The notes below the pieces were generated by a model. The model had not been told where the DNA came from and did no database searches. It worked only from the letters and a program-made list of their open reading frames with translations. The translations under genes and the position numbers were made by a program. From Lithobates sylvaticus (Eukaryota > Chordata > Amphibia > Anura > Ranidae): a stretch of 64,000 bases of DNA. Of this stretch, positions 32,701 to 43,573 are shown one piece after another (within the stretch, counting starts at the first letter, position 1; every line of letters begins with the position of its first letter). The DNA lies in contig CM053034.1 of assembly GCA_028564925.1 (NCBI GenBank), positions 158,536,987 to 158,600,986 of the forward strand. The letters run 5' to 3'.

Positions 32701-32937
32701 TACTGGGTCCTGAGGATGGATCACTGGCCAGAGCTTGCACAGTATGCAATTGAGCTACTGGCCTGTCCTGCCTCCAGCGTTCTTTCCGAACGCACATTCA
32801 GTGCTGCTGGAGGATTTGTGACTGATCATAGGGTGCGCCTGTCCACCGCCTCGGTTGATCGACTGACATTCATCAAAATGAATCAGTCTTGGATCACCAC
32901 CAGCTACCAGGCACCTGAGGCGGATATAACCGAATAA
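29713..32937 (+). CDS. hAT transposase with BED zinc finger, complete frame (1,074 aa)
   Basis: A cut-and-paste transposase, uninterrupted from ATG to TAA. The N-terminus is Gly/Arg-rich (residues 1-45), then Ser- and Glu-rich low-complexity stretches. A BED-type zinc finger spans about 222-272 (SSLVWAFFE, CNIC, TSMTRHMATCH). The RNase-H-like core shows Asp436 (HITADSWSS), Asp571 (VVSDNGTNLL), MAHVLNLVVQRFL and the glutamates at 710-711 (PFEEATRMVS). The hAT dimerisation region lies at about 1005-1060 (LACPASSVLSERTFSAAGGF). All expected catalytic positions are present. It is long for a hAT transposase (usually 600-800), mostly from the N-terminus and an acidic insert near 780. The ATG follows the 64-bp array by a few bases. 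Its end-binding targets would be the TAGGGATG termini. Confidence 0.92.
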   Translation: MAGRPPRGGRACRAKNTGQAGSVSSGRGRGRGRGRASSSARGHGTRASLFSAAGHVEPHHAEGLVEWMTKPSSSSSSSLTQAQGTDRASSATPSLDPPCPPEESPELFEHSVGYMLQEDAQRFEGSDDDTQLEESGSTVPPAAAYCQVCSSGEEGGDDEVTDSTWVPQGREDEEEDEEEEDAASHVQRGRMPPGGQVEASTATVQHRRAPPVQGAASARYQKSSLVWAFFETSAADRTTAICNICLKRISRGQNISRLGTTSMTRHMATCHAARWQAHIKDPHQRTKRTSPCSSSAGISIPTTPSVLSESCSERTEGVEFGVSQPSTCSTPTSECSRQISLPQLLDRRKKYTPSHPHAQRLNASLAKLLALQLLPFQLVDSAPFREFVQCAVPQWQVPKRHFFSRKAIPSLYRHVEGNVHASLDRAVSGKVHITADSWSSRHGQGRYLSFTAHWVTLLAAGRDAGQGAVVLEVVPPPRLQNATTATGCDTPLSSTPSSSSSSSALSLEPAVLRRRTRGYASTQAKRCHAVLALVCLGDRSHTGPEVLAALQGQAERWLTPRQLKPGMVVSDNGTNLLSALRQGQLTHVPCMAHVLNLVVQRFLGRFPGLQDVLRQARKVCVHFRRSYNASARLTELQKELNLPKNRLISDMPTRWNSTLAMLQRLHTQQRAINEYLCDYGTRTGSGELGFFSPRQWSMIRDACTVLSPFEEATRMVSSDSACISDTVPLVHLLEHTLRGIMDRALEAEQRQEEEDFLASQGPLYPDSVPSVPPITQEEDEEEEEEEEEDCVSMEVEPGTQHQQQQSFRDDVQSQQASGLVRGWEEVAGDHVILSDPEDSGPNASANLRCMASLILQSLRKDPRVLRIKERDHYWLATLLDPRYKGKVADLILPSQREQRMRHLREALQKGLCNAFPETGRLQTPGPGRRVAEASVSGRRSGGEGGRLTDAFRQFFSPQPQGMIGSSNHRQRLIYMVQEYLGARSDLDTFPTENPLAYWVLRMDHWPELAQYAIELLACPASSVLSERTFSAAGGFVTDHRVRLSTASVDRLTFIKMNQSWITTSYQAPEADITE

Positions 32938-33019
32938 TTTTTAATGTCACATCCCTTCAAGACTGCCTATGCTGATGCTGAGTGACTGTCCTCTTATGTT
33001 CACTGACTATCCTCTTCCT

Positions 33020-33825
33020 CCTCCTCAATGATCCATGCCACCACACCAGTGCCTAAGGCACAATTTTTCAGCCCCTGTTTAACAGGGGCGTGTACTTACA
33101 ATTTTTTAAAAAAATGCTTCGCAACACGTGTGACTGCTGTGCTCCAAGTACAGTCTCTGTGAGGGCCGGGTTGCAGTGTTGTGGCACCAGCACCAGTGCC
33201 TAAGGCACAATTTTTCAGCCCCTGTTTAACAGGGGCGTGTACTTACAATTTTTTAAAAAAATGCTTCGCAACACGTGTGACTGCTGTGCTCCAAGTACAG
33301 TCTCTGTGAGGGCCGTGTTGCAGTGTTGTGGCACCAGCACCAGTGCCTAAGGCACAATTTTTCAGCCCTGTTTAACAGGGGCGTGTACTTACAATTTTTA
33401 AAAAAAATGCTTCGCAACACGTGTGACTGCTGTGCTCCAAGTACAGTCTCTGTGAGGGCCGGGTTGCAGTGTTGTGGCACCAGCACCAGTGCCTAAGGCA
33501 CAATTTTTCAGCCCCTGTTTAACAGGGGCGTGTACTTACAATTTTTTAAAAAAATGCTTCGCAACACGTGTGACTGCTGTGCTCCAAGTACAGTATCTGT
33601 GAGGGCCGGGTTGCAGTGTTGTGGCACCAGCACCAGTGCCTAAGGCACAATTTTTCAGCCCCTGTTTAACAGGGGCGTGTACTTACAATTTTTTAAAAAA
33701 ATGCTTCGCAACACGTGTGACTGCTGTGCTCCAAGTACAGTCTCTGTGAGGGGTTGCAGTGTTGTGGCACCAGCACCAGTGCCTAAGGCACAATTTTTCA
33801 GCCCCTGTTTAACAGGGGCGGGTAA
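33020..33825 (+). repeat. Inner hAT 3' array, about 147-bp units
   Basis: About five and a half units, each with CAGTGCCTAAGGCACAATTT, CAGCCCCTGTTTAACAGGGG, AAAAATGCTTCGCAACACGT and CTGCTGTGCTCCAAGTACAG. Every unit contains short palindromes (TGCCTAAGGCA, CCCCTGTTTAACAGGGG, GTACTTAC...CAAGTAC), which is typical of protein-binding subterminal repeats. Confidence 0.9.
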
Positions 33826-34290
33826 TTACAAATCTTGATCTAATAGTTCACAGCAGGGCCCATTCCTGCGCCCACCAAGAGTAACTATGAGGGCCTGCAG
33901 TCTTGTGGCAACACCGTCCACCACCACCGCCAAAGGCCCAATTTTTCTGCCCTGTTCATCAGGTGCTTGCAATTACAAATCTTGATCTAATAACTTACAG
34001 CAGGGCCCATTCCTGCGCCCACCAAGAGTAACTATGAGGGCCTACAGTCTTGTGGCAACACCGTCCACCACCACCGCCAAAGGCCCAATTTTTCTGCCCT
34101 GTTCATCAGGTGCTTGCAATTACAAATCTTGATCTAATAACTCACAGCAGGGCCCATTCCTGCGCCCACCAAGAGTAACTGTGAGAGCTTACAGTCTTGT
34201 GGCAAAACCGTCCACCACCACCACCACCACCCCCAATTTTTCTGCCCTGTTCAACAGGTGCATGCAATTACAAATCTTGATCTATTAACT
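33826..34290 (+). repeat. Inner hAT 3' array, about 135-bp units
   Basis: Three to four units contain TTACAAATCTTGATCTAATA, CAGCAGGGCCCATTCCTGCG and CCACCAAGAGTAACT, with CCACCACCACC expansions. They correspond to the units at 17210-17640 in the outer copy on the opposite strand. Confidence 0.85.
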
Positions 34291-34999
34291 TAAAATTCTA
34301 TCCTGTTAGACTTAATTTGGGAAAAAGGTATCTCCTCTCTACTGATACTTTATCACCAATCCTTGTTTCAATTAAAACCCCACTTTTCCAAAAACATTTG
34401 TCATTGGGACGGAAAGTGAGGTGACATGTTCTGAACAGATGTGCAAAGACAGCAAATGTTACAGGGGTGATAACCCCTCCCTATGTTCTCCAAAAAGCTT
34501 AAAAATAGATTTTTTTGGGATGGAGCTACACTTCATAATGTACCTGTTCAGATTCTACTTAAGATCAAACCTAAAGCCGCAAGTGGTTTTAAATGGCTTC
34601 TTTTTTTCCTTTACAAATGTCATTTTGTGCAAGGACAGTTCTAAACACGGGAAACACATGCCACTTCACAGGCATACTTTAGACACCCCCCAGGTACCAT
34701 ATTTAAAGGAAAATTTCACTTTTTTTTTTTCACTTTATGCATCATTAAAATGACTGCTCCCGAAAAAACGTTAGTTTTTAAAAGTTCTTTTTGCATTGAT
34801 ATATGTCCCCTGGGGCAGGACCCGGGTCCCCAAACCTGTTTTATGACATTAACATGCATATTGGCCGTTGTAATTAGCACTTTTGATTTCGAACGTTCGC
34901 GTCCATTATAACGTATAGGGTTCGAAAATTCGCGCGAACTTTCGGTCCGTTCGAAGGTTCTGGTTCGAACCGAACCCGGGGGTGTTCGGCTCATCCCTA
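34291..34999 (+). repeat. Inner hAT 3' subterminal region and terminus
   Basis: Almost identical in reverse complement to 16187-17200. It ends with GAACCGAACCCGGGGGTGTT and CGGCTCATCCCTA at 34999. High similarity between the two copies argues that both inserted within a short evolutionary time. Confidence 0.85.
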
Positions 35000-35007
35000 C
35001 CTGTAAG

Positions 35008-36893
35008 CCTGGGAATCTGCCCAAGAACCGCTGCACCACCAGGTTGAGGACGTGAGCCATACAGGGCACATGGGTGAGCTGCCCCTGTCGCAGGGCGGAG
35101 AGGAGGTTGGTGCCATTGTCAGAAACGACCATTCCTGGCTTAAGCTGGCGTGGCGTCAACCACCTCTCGGCCTGCCCCTGCAGAGCTGCCAGAACCTCTG
35201 GCCCAGTGTGGCTCCTGTCCCCCAAACACACCAGCGCAAGCACGGCATGGCATCTTTTTGCCTGCGTACTTGCGTAGCCCCTTGTACGCCTACGGAGCAC
35301 CGCTGGTTCCGAGGACAGAGCACTGGAGGAAGAAGAAGAGGAGGGGGTGGAGGAGAGAGGTGTGTCACAACCAGTAGCAGTAGTAGCGTTTTGGAGGCGT
35401 GGTGGCGGAACAACCTCCAACACTACTGCACCTTGTCCTGCATCCCTCCCAGCTGCCAATAGAGTGACCCAATGGGCCGTGAAGGAAAGGTAACGTCCCT
35501 GTCCATGCCTGCTGGACCATGAGTCAGCGGTAATATGCACCTTACCGCTGACCGCCCTGTCCAGCGAGGCATGGACATTGCCTTCCACATGCCGGTAGAG
35601 AGACGGAATTGCCTTCGGTGAGAAAAAGTGGCGTTTGGGAACCTGCCACTGAGAAACCGCACATTGAACAAACTCACGGAAGGGGGCCGAGTCTACCAAC
35701 TGAAAAGGCAGCAGTTGAAGTGCTAGCAATTTAGCCAAGCTAGCATTCAACCGCTGGGCATGTGGATGGCTGGGAGTGTACTTCTTTCGACGGTCCAGCA
35801 GCTGGGGCAGGGAAATTTGCCTGCTACTATCGGACGTCGGTGTACTGCAATTACTTGGTTGTGACACACCTAATTCTACACCTTCAGTCCTCTCACAGCA
35901 GCTTTCAGAGAGGACTGAAGATGTAGTGGGGATGGAGATCCCAGCTGATGAGGAGCAAGGAGAGGTCCGCTTAGTTCTTTGGTGTGGGTCTTTTATGTGT
36001 GCCTGCCAACGAGCTGCATGGCAGGTCGACATATGTCTGGTCATGCTTGTGGTGCCCAAGCGGCTGATGTTTTGGCCACGCGAGATACGCTTGAGACAAA
36101 TATTGCAAATAGCAGTGGTGCGATCTGATGCACTCGTCTCAAAAAAGGCCCACACCAAAGAACTTTTCTGATAACGTGCAGAGGCAGCGCCCTGCACAGG
36201 CGGAGCTCTGCGGTGTTGTACAGTTGCTGTGCTGGCCTCTAGCTGGCCTCCAGGGGGCATCCTGCCTCGTTGGACATGTGACGCCGCATCCTCCTCCTCC
36301 TCGTCCTCCTCCTCATCCTCTCTCCCTCCAGGCACCCACGTGGCGTCAGTGACCTCATCATCCCCTCCCTCTTCACCACTAGAGCAAACCTGGCAGTAAG
36401 CTGCAGCTGGTGGAACAGTACTGCCAGATTGCTGTCCTTCAGCATCCCCTCTCTCTGCGCGCACACTACTGACTTCCTCAAGCTGGGTATCATCATCCGA
36501 GCCTTCGAATCGTTGGGCATCCTCCGGGAGCATGTACCCAACACTGTGCTCAAAGAGTTCGGGGGACTCCTCAGGAGGACATGGTGGGTCTAGGGAAGGG
36601 GTGGCTGATGATGCCATTGAGTACGCGTTGGCAGCTGCTCTGCCAGTACCCTGAGCCTGGGTGAGAGAGGATGAGGAGGATGAGGAGGGCTTGGTCATCC
36701 ATTCTACCAAGCCTTCAGCATGATGCGGCTCCACATGTCCAGCTGCCGAAAACAAAGACGCGCGTGTCCCATGGTCACGTGCTGATGACGATGCACGACC
36801 ACGACCACGTCCACGGCCACTAGAAACAGAGCCTGCCTGCCCTGTGTTCTTGGCTCTGCACGCTCTGCCTCCCCTTGGCGGTCTTCCAGCCAT
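35008..36893 (-). pseudogene. Outer hAT transposase, N-terminal part
   Basis: From the ATG at 36893 the minus strand encodes the same N-terminus as the inner transposase (MAGRPPRGGRACRAKNTGQA), the acidic stretch, the BED finger, the first two catalytic aspartates (HITADSWSS, VVSDNGTNLL) and MAHVLNLVVQRFL. It then hits the inner element after FPGLQ at 35008. It has about 30 extra residues relative to the inner copy (such as AAANAYSM and VSSVRAERGDAEGQQ), also seen in the older copy at 62.6-63.1 kb, so these are the ancestral state and were lost from the inner copy. Frame open up to the insertion. Confidence 0.88.
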
Positions 36894-36901
36894 TGTAGTC
36901 G

Positions 36902-39900
36902 GTAGTCCTGTGGGTGCTGCTGAGAAGAAAATATAGGAGCTCTGTGTGATGCCACTAACACACTAAAAGTCCTATGGGTGCTTCTGCAAAGAAAATATAG
37001 GAGCTCTGTGTGATGCCACTAACACACTAGAAGTCCTGTGGGTGCTGCTGAGAAGAAAATATAGGAGCTCTGTGTGATGCCACTAACACACTAGAAGTCC
37101 TATGGGTGCTTCTGCAAAGAAAATATAGGAGCTCTGTGTGATGCCACTAACACACTAGAAGTCCTGTGGGTGCTGCTGAGAAGAAAATATAGGAGCTCTG
37201 TGTGATGCCACTAACACACTAGAAGTCCTATGGGTGCTTCTGCAAAGAAAATATAGGAGCTCTGTGTGATGCCACTAACACACTAGAAGTCCTGTGGGTG
37301 CTGCTGAGAAGAAAATATAGGAGCTCTGTGTGATGCCACTAACACACTAGAAGTCCTATGGGTGCTTCTGCAAAGAAAATATAGGAGCTCTGTGTGATGC
37401 CACTAACACACTAGAAGTCCTGTGGGTGCTTCTGCAAAGAAAATATAGGAGCTCTGTGTGATGCCACTAACACACTAGAAGTCCTATGGGTGCTTCTGCA
37501 AAGAAAATATAGGAGCTCTGTGTGATGCCACTAACACACAATTGAAGTCCTATGGGTGCTTCTGGGAAGAAAATATAGGAGCTCTGTGTGATGGGACTAA
37601 CACACTACAAGTCCTATGGGTGCTTCTGGGAAGAAAATATAGGAGCTCTGTGTGATGCCACTAACACACTAGAAATCCTGTGGGTGCTGCTGAGAAGAAA
37701 ATATAGGAGCTCTGTGTGATGCCACTAACACACTAGAAGTCCTATGGGTGCTTCTGCAAAGAAAATATAGGAGCTCGGTGTGATGCCACTAACACACAAT
37801 TGAAGTCCTATGGGTGCTTCTGGGAAGAAAATATAGGAGCTCTGTGTGATGGGACTAACACACTACAAGTCCTATGGGTGCTTCTGGGAAGAAAATATAG
37901 GAGCTCTGTGTGATGGGACTAACACACTACAAGTCCTATGGGTGCTTCTGGGAAGAAAATATAGGAGCTCTGTGTGATGGCACTAACACACAATTGAAGT
38001 CCTATGGGTGCTTCTGGGAAGAAAATATAGGAGCTCTGTGTGATGGGACTAACACAGTACAAGTCCTATGGGTGCTTCTGGGAAGAAAATATAGGAGCTC
38101 TGTGCGATGCCACTAACACACAATTGAAGTCCTATGGGTGCTTCTGGGAAGAAAATATAGGAGCTCTGTGTGATTCCACTAACACACAATTGAAGTCCTA
38201 TGGGTGCTTCTGGGAAGAAAATATAGGAGCTCTGTGTGATGGGACTAACACACTACAAGTCCTATGGGTGCTTCTGGGAAGAAAATATAGGAGCTCTGTG
38301 TGATGGCACTAACACACAATTGAAGTCCTATGGGTGCTTCTGGGAAAAAAATATAGGAGCTCTGTGTGATGGGACTAACACACTACAAGTCCTATGGGTG
38401 CTTCTGGGAAGAAAATATAGGAACTCTGTGTGATGGGACTAACACACTACAAGTCCTATGGGTGCTTCTGGGAAGAAAATATAGGAACTCTGTGTGATGC
38501 CACTAACACAGTACAAGTCCTATGGGTGCTTCTGGGAAGAAAATATAGGAGCTCTGTGTGATGGGACTAACACACTACAAGTCCTATGGGTGCTTCTGGG
38601 AAGAAAATATAGGAACTCTGTGTGATGCCACTAACACAGTACAAGTCCTATGGGTGTTTCTGGGAAGAAAATATAGGAACTCTGTGTGATGCCACTAACA
38701 CACTAGAAGTCCTATGGGTGCTTCTGGGAAGAAAATATAGGAACTCTGTGTGATGCCACTAACACAGTACAAGTCCTATGGGTGCTTCTGGGAAGAAAAT
38801 ATAGGAACTCTGTGTGATGCCACTAACACAGTACAAGTCCTATGGGTGCTTCTGGGAAGAAAATATAGGAGCTCTGTGTGATGGGACTAACACACTAGAA
38901 CTCCTATGGGTGCTTCTGCAAAGAAAATATAGGAGCTCTGTGTGATGCCACTAACACACTAGAAGTCCTGTGGGTGCTGCTGAAAATATAGGAGCTCTGT
39001 GTGATGGGACTAACACACTACAAGTCCTATGGGTGCTTCTGGGAAGAAAATATAGGAGCTCTGTGTGATGGGACTAACACACTACAAGTCCTATGGGTGC
39101 TTCTGGGAAGAAAATATAGGAACTCTGTGTGATGGGACTAACACACTACAAGTCCTATGGGTGCTTCTGGGAAGAAAATATAGGAGCTCTGTGTGATGGG
39201 ACTAACACACTACAAGTCCTATGGGTGCTTCTGGGAAGAAAATATAGGAGCTCTGTGTGATGGCACTAACACACAATTGAAGTCCTATGGGTGCTTCTGG
39301 GAAGAAAATATAGGAGCTCTGTGTGATGGGACTAACACACTACAAGTCCTATGGGTGCTTCTGGGAAGAAAATATAGGAACTCTGTGTGATGCCACTAAC
39401 ACAGTACAAGTCCTATGGGTGCTTCTGGGAAGAAAATATAGGAGCTCTGTGTGATGGGACTAACACACACTACAAGTCCTATGGGTACTTCTGGGAAGAA
39501 AATATAGGAACTCTGTGTGATGCCACTAACACAGTACAAGTCATATGGGTGCTTCTGGGAAGAAAATATAGGAACTCTGTGTGATGCCACTAACACAGTA
39601 CAAGTCCTATGGGTGCTTCTGGGAAGACAATATAGGAACTCTGTGTGATGCCACTAACACAGTACAAGTCCTATGGGTGCTTCTGGGAAGAAAATATAGG
39701 AACTCTGTGTGATGCCACTAACACAGTACAAGTCCTATGGGTGCTTCTGGGAAGAAAATATAGGAACTCTGTGTGATGGGACTAACACACTACAAGTCCT
39801 ATGGGTGCTTCTGGGAAGAAAATATAGGAACTCTGTGTGATGCCACTAACACAGTACAAGTCCTATGGGTGCTTCTGGGAAGAAAATATAGGAACTCTGT

Positions 39901-41225
39901 GTGATGCCACTAACACAGTACAAGTCCTATGGGTGCTTCTGGGAAGAAAATATAGGAACTCTGTGTGATACCACTAACACAGTACAAGTCCTATGGGTGC
40001 TTCTGGGAAGAAAATATAGGAACTCTGTGTGATGCCACTAACACAGTACAAGTCCTATGGGTGCTTCTGGGAAGAAAATATAGGAACTCTGTGTGATGCC
40101 ACTAACACAGTAGAAGTCCTATGGGTGCTTCTGGGAAGAAAATATAGGAACTCTGTGTGATGCCACTAACACAGTACAAGTCCTATGGGTGCTTCTGGGA
40201 AGAAAATATAGGAACTCTGTGTGATGCCACTAACACAGTACAAGTCCTATGGGTGCTTCTGGGAAGACAATATAGGAACTCTGTGTGATGCCACTAACAC
40301 AGTACAAGTCCTATGGGTGCTTCTGGGAAGAAAATATAGGAGCTCTGTGTGATGGGACTAACACACTACAAGTCCTATGGGTGCTTCTGGGAAGAAAATA
40401 TAGGAACTCTGTGTGATGCCACTAACACAGTACAAGTCCTATGGGTGCTTCTGGGAAGACAATATAGGAACTCTGTGTGATGCCACTAACACAGTACAAG
40501 TCCTATGGGTGCTTCTGGGAAGAAAATATAGGAGCTCTGTGTGATGGGACTAACACACTACAAGTCCTATGGGTGCTTCTGGGAAGAAAATATAGGAACT
40601 CTGTGTGATGCCACTAACACACTAGAAGTCCTATGGGTGCTTCTGGGAAGAAAATATAGGAGCTCTGTGTGATGGGACTAACACAGTACAAGTCCTATGG
40701 GTGCTTCTGGGAAGAAAATATAGGAACTCTGTGTGATGCCACTAACACACTAGAAGTCCTATGGGTGCTTCTGGGAAGAAAATATAGGAACTCTGCGTGA
40801 TGCCACTAACACAGTACAAGTCCTATGGGTGCTTCTGGGAAGAAAATATAGGAACTCTGTGTGATGCCACTAACACACTAGAAGTCCTATGGGTGCTTCT
40901 GGGAAGAAAATATAGGAACTCTGTGTGATGCCACTAACACAGTACAAGTCCTATGGGTGCTTCTGGGAAGAAAATATAGGAACTCTGTGTGATGCCACTA
41001 ACACAGTACAAGTCCTATGGGTGCTTCTGGGAAGAAAATATAGGAACTCTGTGTGATGCCACTAACACAGTACAAGTCCTATGGGTGCTTCTGGGAAGAA
41101 AATATAGGAACTCTGTGTGATGCCACTAACACAGTACAAGTCCTATGGGTGCTTCTGGGAAGAAAATATAGGAGCTCTGTTTGCTGCCACTAACACACTA
41201 GAAGTCCTATGGGTGCTTTTGGGGT
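36902..41225 (-). repeat. Outer hAT 5' minisatellite, about 67 units of 64 bp
   Basis: Read on the plus strand, units contain AAGTCCTATGGGTGCTTCTG, GGAAGAAAATATAGGAGCTC and TGTGTGATGCCACTAACACA. Variants segregate in zones: GCAAAGAAAA and TGCTGAGAAG near the transposase, GGGAAGAAAA with GAACTC farther out, and a CACAATTGAAG junction at about 37530-38330. On the minus strand each unit holds TTTTCTTCCCAG followed by AAGCACCC. Short open frames in this array are artefacts. Confidence 0.9.
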
Positions 41226-41817
41226 GCAGTGCTGTACTAACAGCACTGCGGTTGGTACTACTGAAATACTGTACTAACAGTAAGACACGTACCAGACTAA
41301 CCCCCAGCAGCAGCTAAAAACACACTAACCAGCAGCAGCAATGGACGATCAATGACAGGTAGCAATGGTTTAGCAAATAAATAGCCAATGGTTTAGCAAA
41401 GTAGAGCAAATCTTTCTATATGAATCTAGCAAAGAGTGACACAGAATCAGCCTGATCTCTCCTAAAGCCAGAACTCATGTGACCGGCGCCGACGGCGTGG
41501 CGGCCTTTTAAATGAGGGGGCGTGTACTAAAGCCCCTGAGCTGTAATTGGCTACAGGCGTCCTGCCTGTAGCCAATTATGGCTCTCCGAGTTTCCGGCGC
41601 TGTGATTGGCCAAGCATGCGGGGTCACAGTGCATGCTTGGCCAATCATCAGCCAGCAATGCACTGCGCCGGCCGCGCCGGCCGCAATGCATTGCGGGGCC
41701 GCTCGCATCACACAAATGTGATGCGAGCGGCCAAAATAGTTCTGGGCTCGCCGAGCGAGCGAACACCCGGTGCTCGATGCGAACATGGGTTCGCATCGAG
41801 CACCGGGCCCATCCCTA
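41226..41817 (-). promoter_or_regulatory. Outer hAT 5' end with TATA-like promoter
   Basis: Matches 19322-19796 in reverse complement. On the minus strand it starts TAGGGATGGGCCCGGTGCTC, passes GC-rich inverted motifs, then CATTTAAAAGGCC (about 41504-41514) as a TATA-like box and CGGCGCCGGTCACATGAG. The CAG-rich part at 41290-41345 links it to the minisatellite. Confidence 0.55.
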
Positions 41818-41825
41818 GTCCTCTG

Positions 41826-43573
41826 TATTGTGTACGTTCATTAAAGCATTATCTGAAATGCCTTTACACATTGTGGTTCTTTCCCTGCATATAAAACTCC
41901 CAGAGGAGAGCATGTTTTTTGACATTTGTACTTTACCCTAATCAGCCCTAATTAACAATTTCTTCCCCTTTCTTTCAAATAGTATTTATCCATAGTTTTT
42001 TATTTTATTTAAATTGTATTAATCATTAAAGTTTATGCCATAATGTGGTGCATACTAGCACATTATAACATACTTTTAAATAAAGCCCTTCAGCGGCATG
42101 CTGTCACTGCTGCTGGGGCTTTCATCTTCACCCAGTTTTATGTACACAGAGCTGAGCAGCTCTGTATACATTTCCAGCACAATATCTGTGTGCTGGGATG
42201 AATGACTTCCATGCATGCATTGAAATGACATATTCTGCACTCGCCATTCAAGACAGCTGAAGATTGGCACTCGTAAAATGCTGGGAAGAAGATGCTGGTG
42301 CTGGCAAGGGACTACGCAAGCACCAAATGTCACATCTACCCCAACGCAGGTCAGACACTATAGCTGGCTACTTTGTTCTTCACCTATAGCAGCACCCTTT
42401 CCCATAAGGCAAACATGCCTACTGATACTCGGTTGCCTCTTTTACACAATGTTATAGTGCCTGGCCACCACGCCAGGGCAGGCACGAACTGTGCAAAGCA
42501 AACAGGTATTTGCGGTTGGCAGACAGACAGCATGGTTCTATAACAGTCCAGGTAAAAGGCAGGCTGAGTTCATGGAATAGTCCGAAATCCAGTCCAAGGT
42601 CATGCACAGGGAAATCTAATCGAGCAGAGCAGGGCAGACAGACGGGGGCTTGATCAGGAATACACACGTATCACTCTCTATCACAAGCATGAGACTGAAG
42701 GTTTGGCTTGCTTATAACAGGTGTAGTTTCCACCCAGAGACTGACCACTTCAATCACCTTGCAGGTGGACAAAGACAGGAAGAATGCAATAGCCAAAACC
42801 TGGATGCTGGAATGAGGAGCAGAAGCGCTAGACGCTCCTGACACCAGACCATTAGTGCCTCTAGTTCCACTTAATGAAAAAGTTATTGCAGAGTAAACAG
42901 GCCCAAATGTAAAAACTTATTAGGCCCATAGAGGGTGTACAGGTGTGAGAGGGGAAATGGTAAACTGGCCATTTTTATTGCTGTCATTGGCAGCATCTCC
43001 ACACCTCAGCACAGTGTCATCATAACTCCCAAGTTTTTGAGATGTAAAGGAGGGACACCTATTAGCAAAAGTATGTAGACACACCCCCCAGCCAAGATTA
43101 GTTAAACCCACAAGTGCTTTTTTTTTTTTACCACTACTATACCACTACTATTTCTTTATATTGGCTTTTGAAATTTACAAATGCAGCAATTTAGAAATTG
43201 GATGAAAGGTTTAGCATTGTGAAAGACTTTTTGAATGATAAAAATGTGCATTATATATACAACTATATAGATCAGATCAAAGTTAGAGACAGATAAGGAT
43301 GAAAGAGGGACAGAGGGACTTTGTTCTAAATCAGGGACAGTTGGGTGCTATGGTGTCAAAAACAGCTGCACACTGGAGACAAGCCCCATTAGTCACTATT
43401 GGTCCTTATCTAATTTTCATAAATAGGAACCTAAGTGTTATTTTAATTCACATTGTGCATATCAGTGACATGCAGAAAGGCATGGTTTTCGAAAACAACT
43501 TCTGCAAACATTTTACGCAGTAACTGATCTTTAACCATATTTAAACATTATCACACTGTAGGTATAATAAAGC
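41826..43573. other. Intergenic DNA with a possible LTR-like remnant
   Basis: No gene found. The part at about 42450-42870 has the composition of a Ty3-type LTR (AAAGCAAACAGGTATTTGCG, TAATCGAGCAGAGCAGGGC, GGTTTGGCTTGCTTATAACA) and resembles the chromovirus LTR in style, but I cannot align it or find ends. A T run occurs at about 43117-43129. Confidence 0.35.

Larger units (their letters stand above)
19322..34999 (+). mobile_element. Inner giant hAT transposon with complete transposase frame
   Basis: Ends TAAGGATGGGCCCGG (19322) and GGCTCATCCCTA (34999) are flanked by perfect CCTGTAAG duplications (19314-19321, 35000-35007), placing the insertion inside the transposase gene of the outer copy. 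Order on the plus strand: 5' GC-rich end with TATA-like box, minisatellite interrupted by a truncated ERV, transposase 29713-32937, two kinds of 3' array, 3' end. Length is 15,678 bp, or about 10.7 kb without the ERV. Intact duplications and a fully open transposase suggest a young insertion, possibly still capable of movement. The third base of the left end differs from the TAGGGATG seen elsewhere. Confidence 0.9.
16187..41817 (-). mobile_element. Outer giant hAT transposon, interrupted by a second copy
   Basis: Ends TAGGGATGAGCC (16187) and GGGCCCATCCCTA (41817) are flanked by perfect GTCCTCTG duplications at 16179-16186 and 41818-41825, so the 25.6-kb block entered or now moves as one unit. 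Without the inserted inner copy (19322-34999) it is about 9.9 kb. Order on the minus strand: 5' end and promoter (41817-41226), 64-bp minisatellite (41225-36902), transposase N-terminal part (36893-35008), insertion, transposase C-terminal part (19313-17938), 3' repeats (17940-17210), 3' end (to 16187). Typical hAT elements are 2.5-5 kb, so this one is exceptionally long. Confidence 0.9.

Noticed and set aside
37910-39596. Short frames repeating YKSYGCFWEENIGALCDGTN
   Set aside because: Translation of the outer hAT minisatellite. Units of 64 bp do not preserve a frame for long.
16187-41817. Reading the region as three independent hAT transposases
   Set aside because: The pieces at 17938-19313 and 35008-36893 are complementary halves interrupted at the same point with an 8-bp duplication, so they are one gene.
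42450-42870. Solo LTR of a Ty3-type element
   Set aside because: Only compositional resemblance. No TG...CA ends or duplication could be placed.
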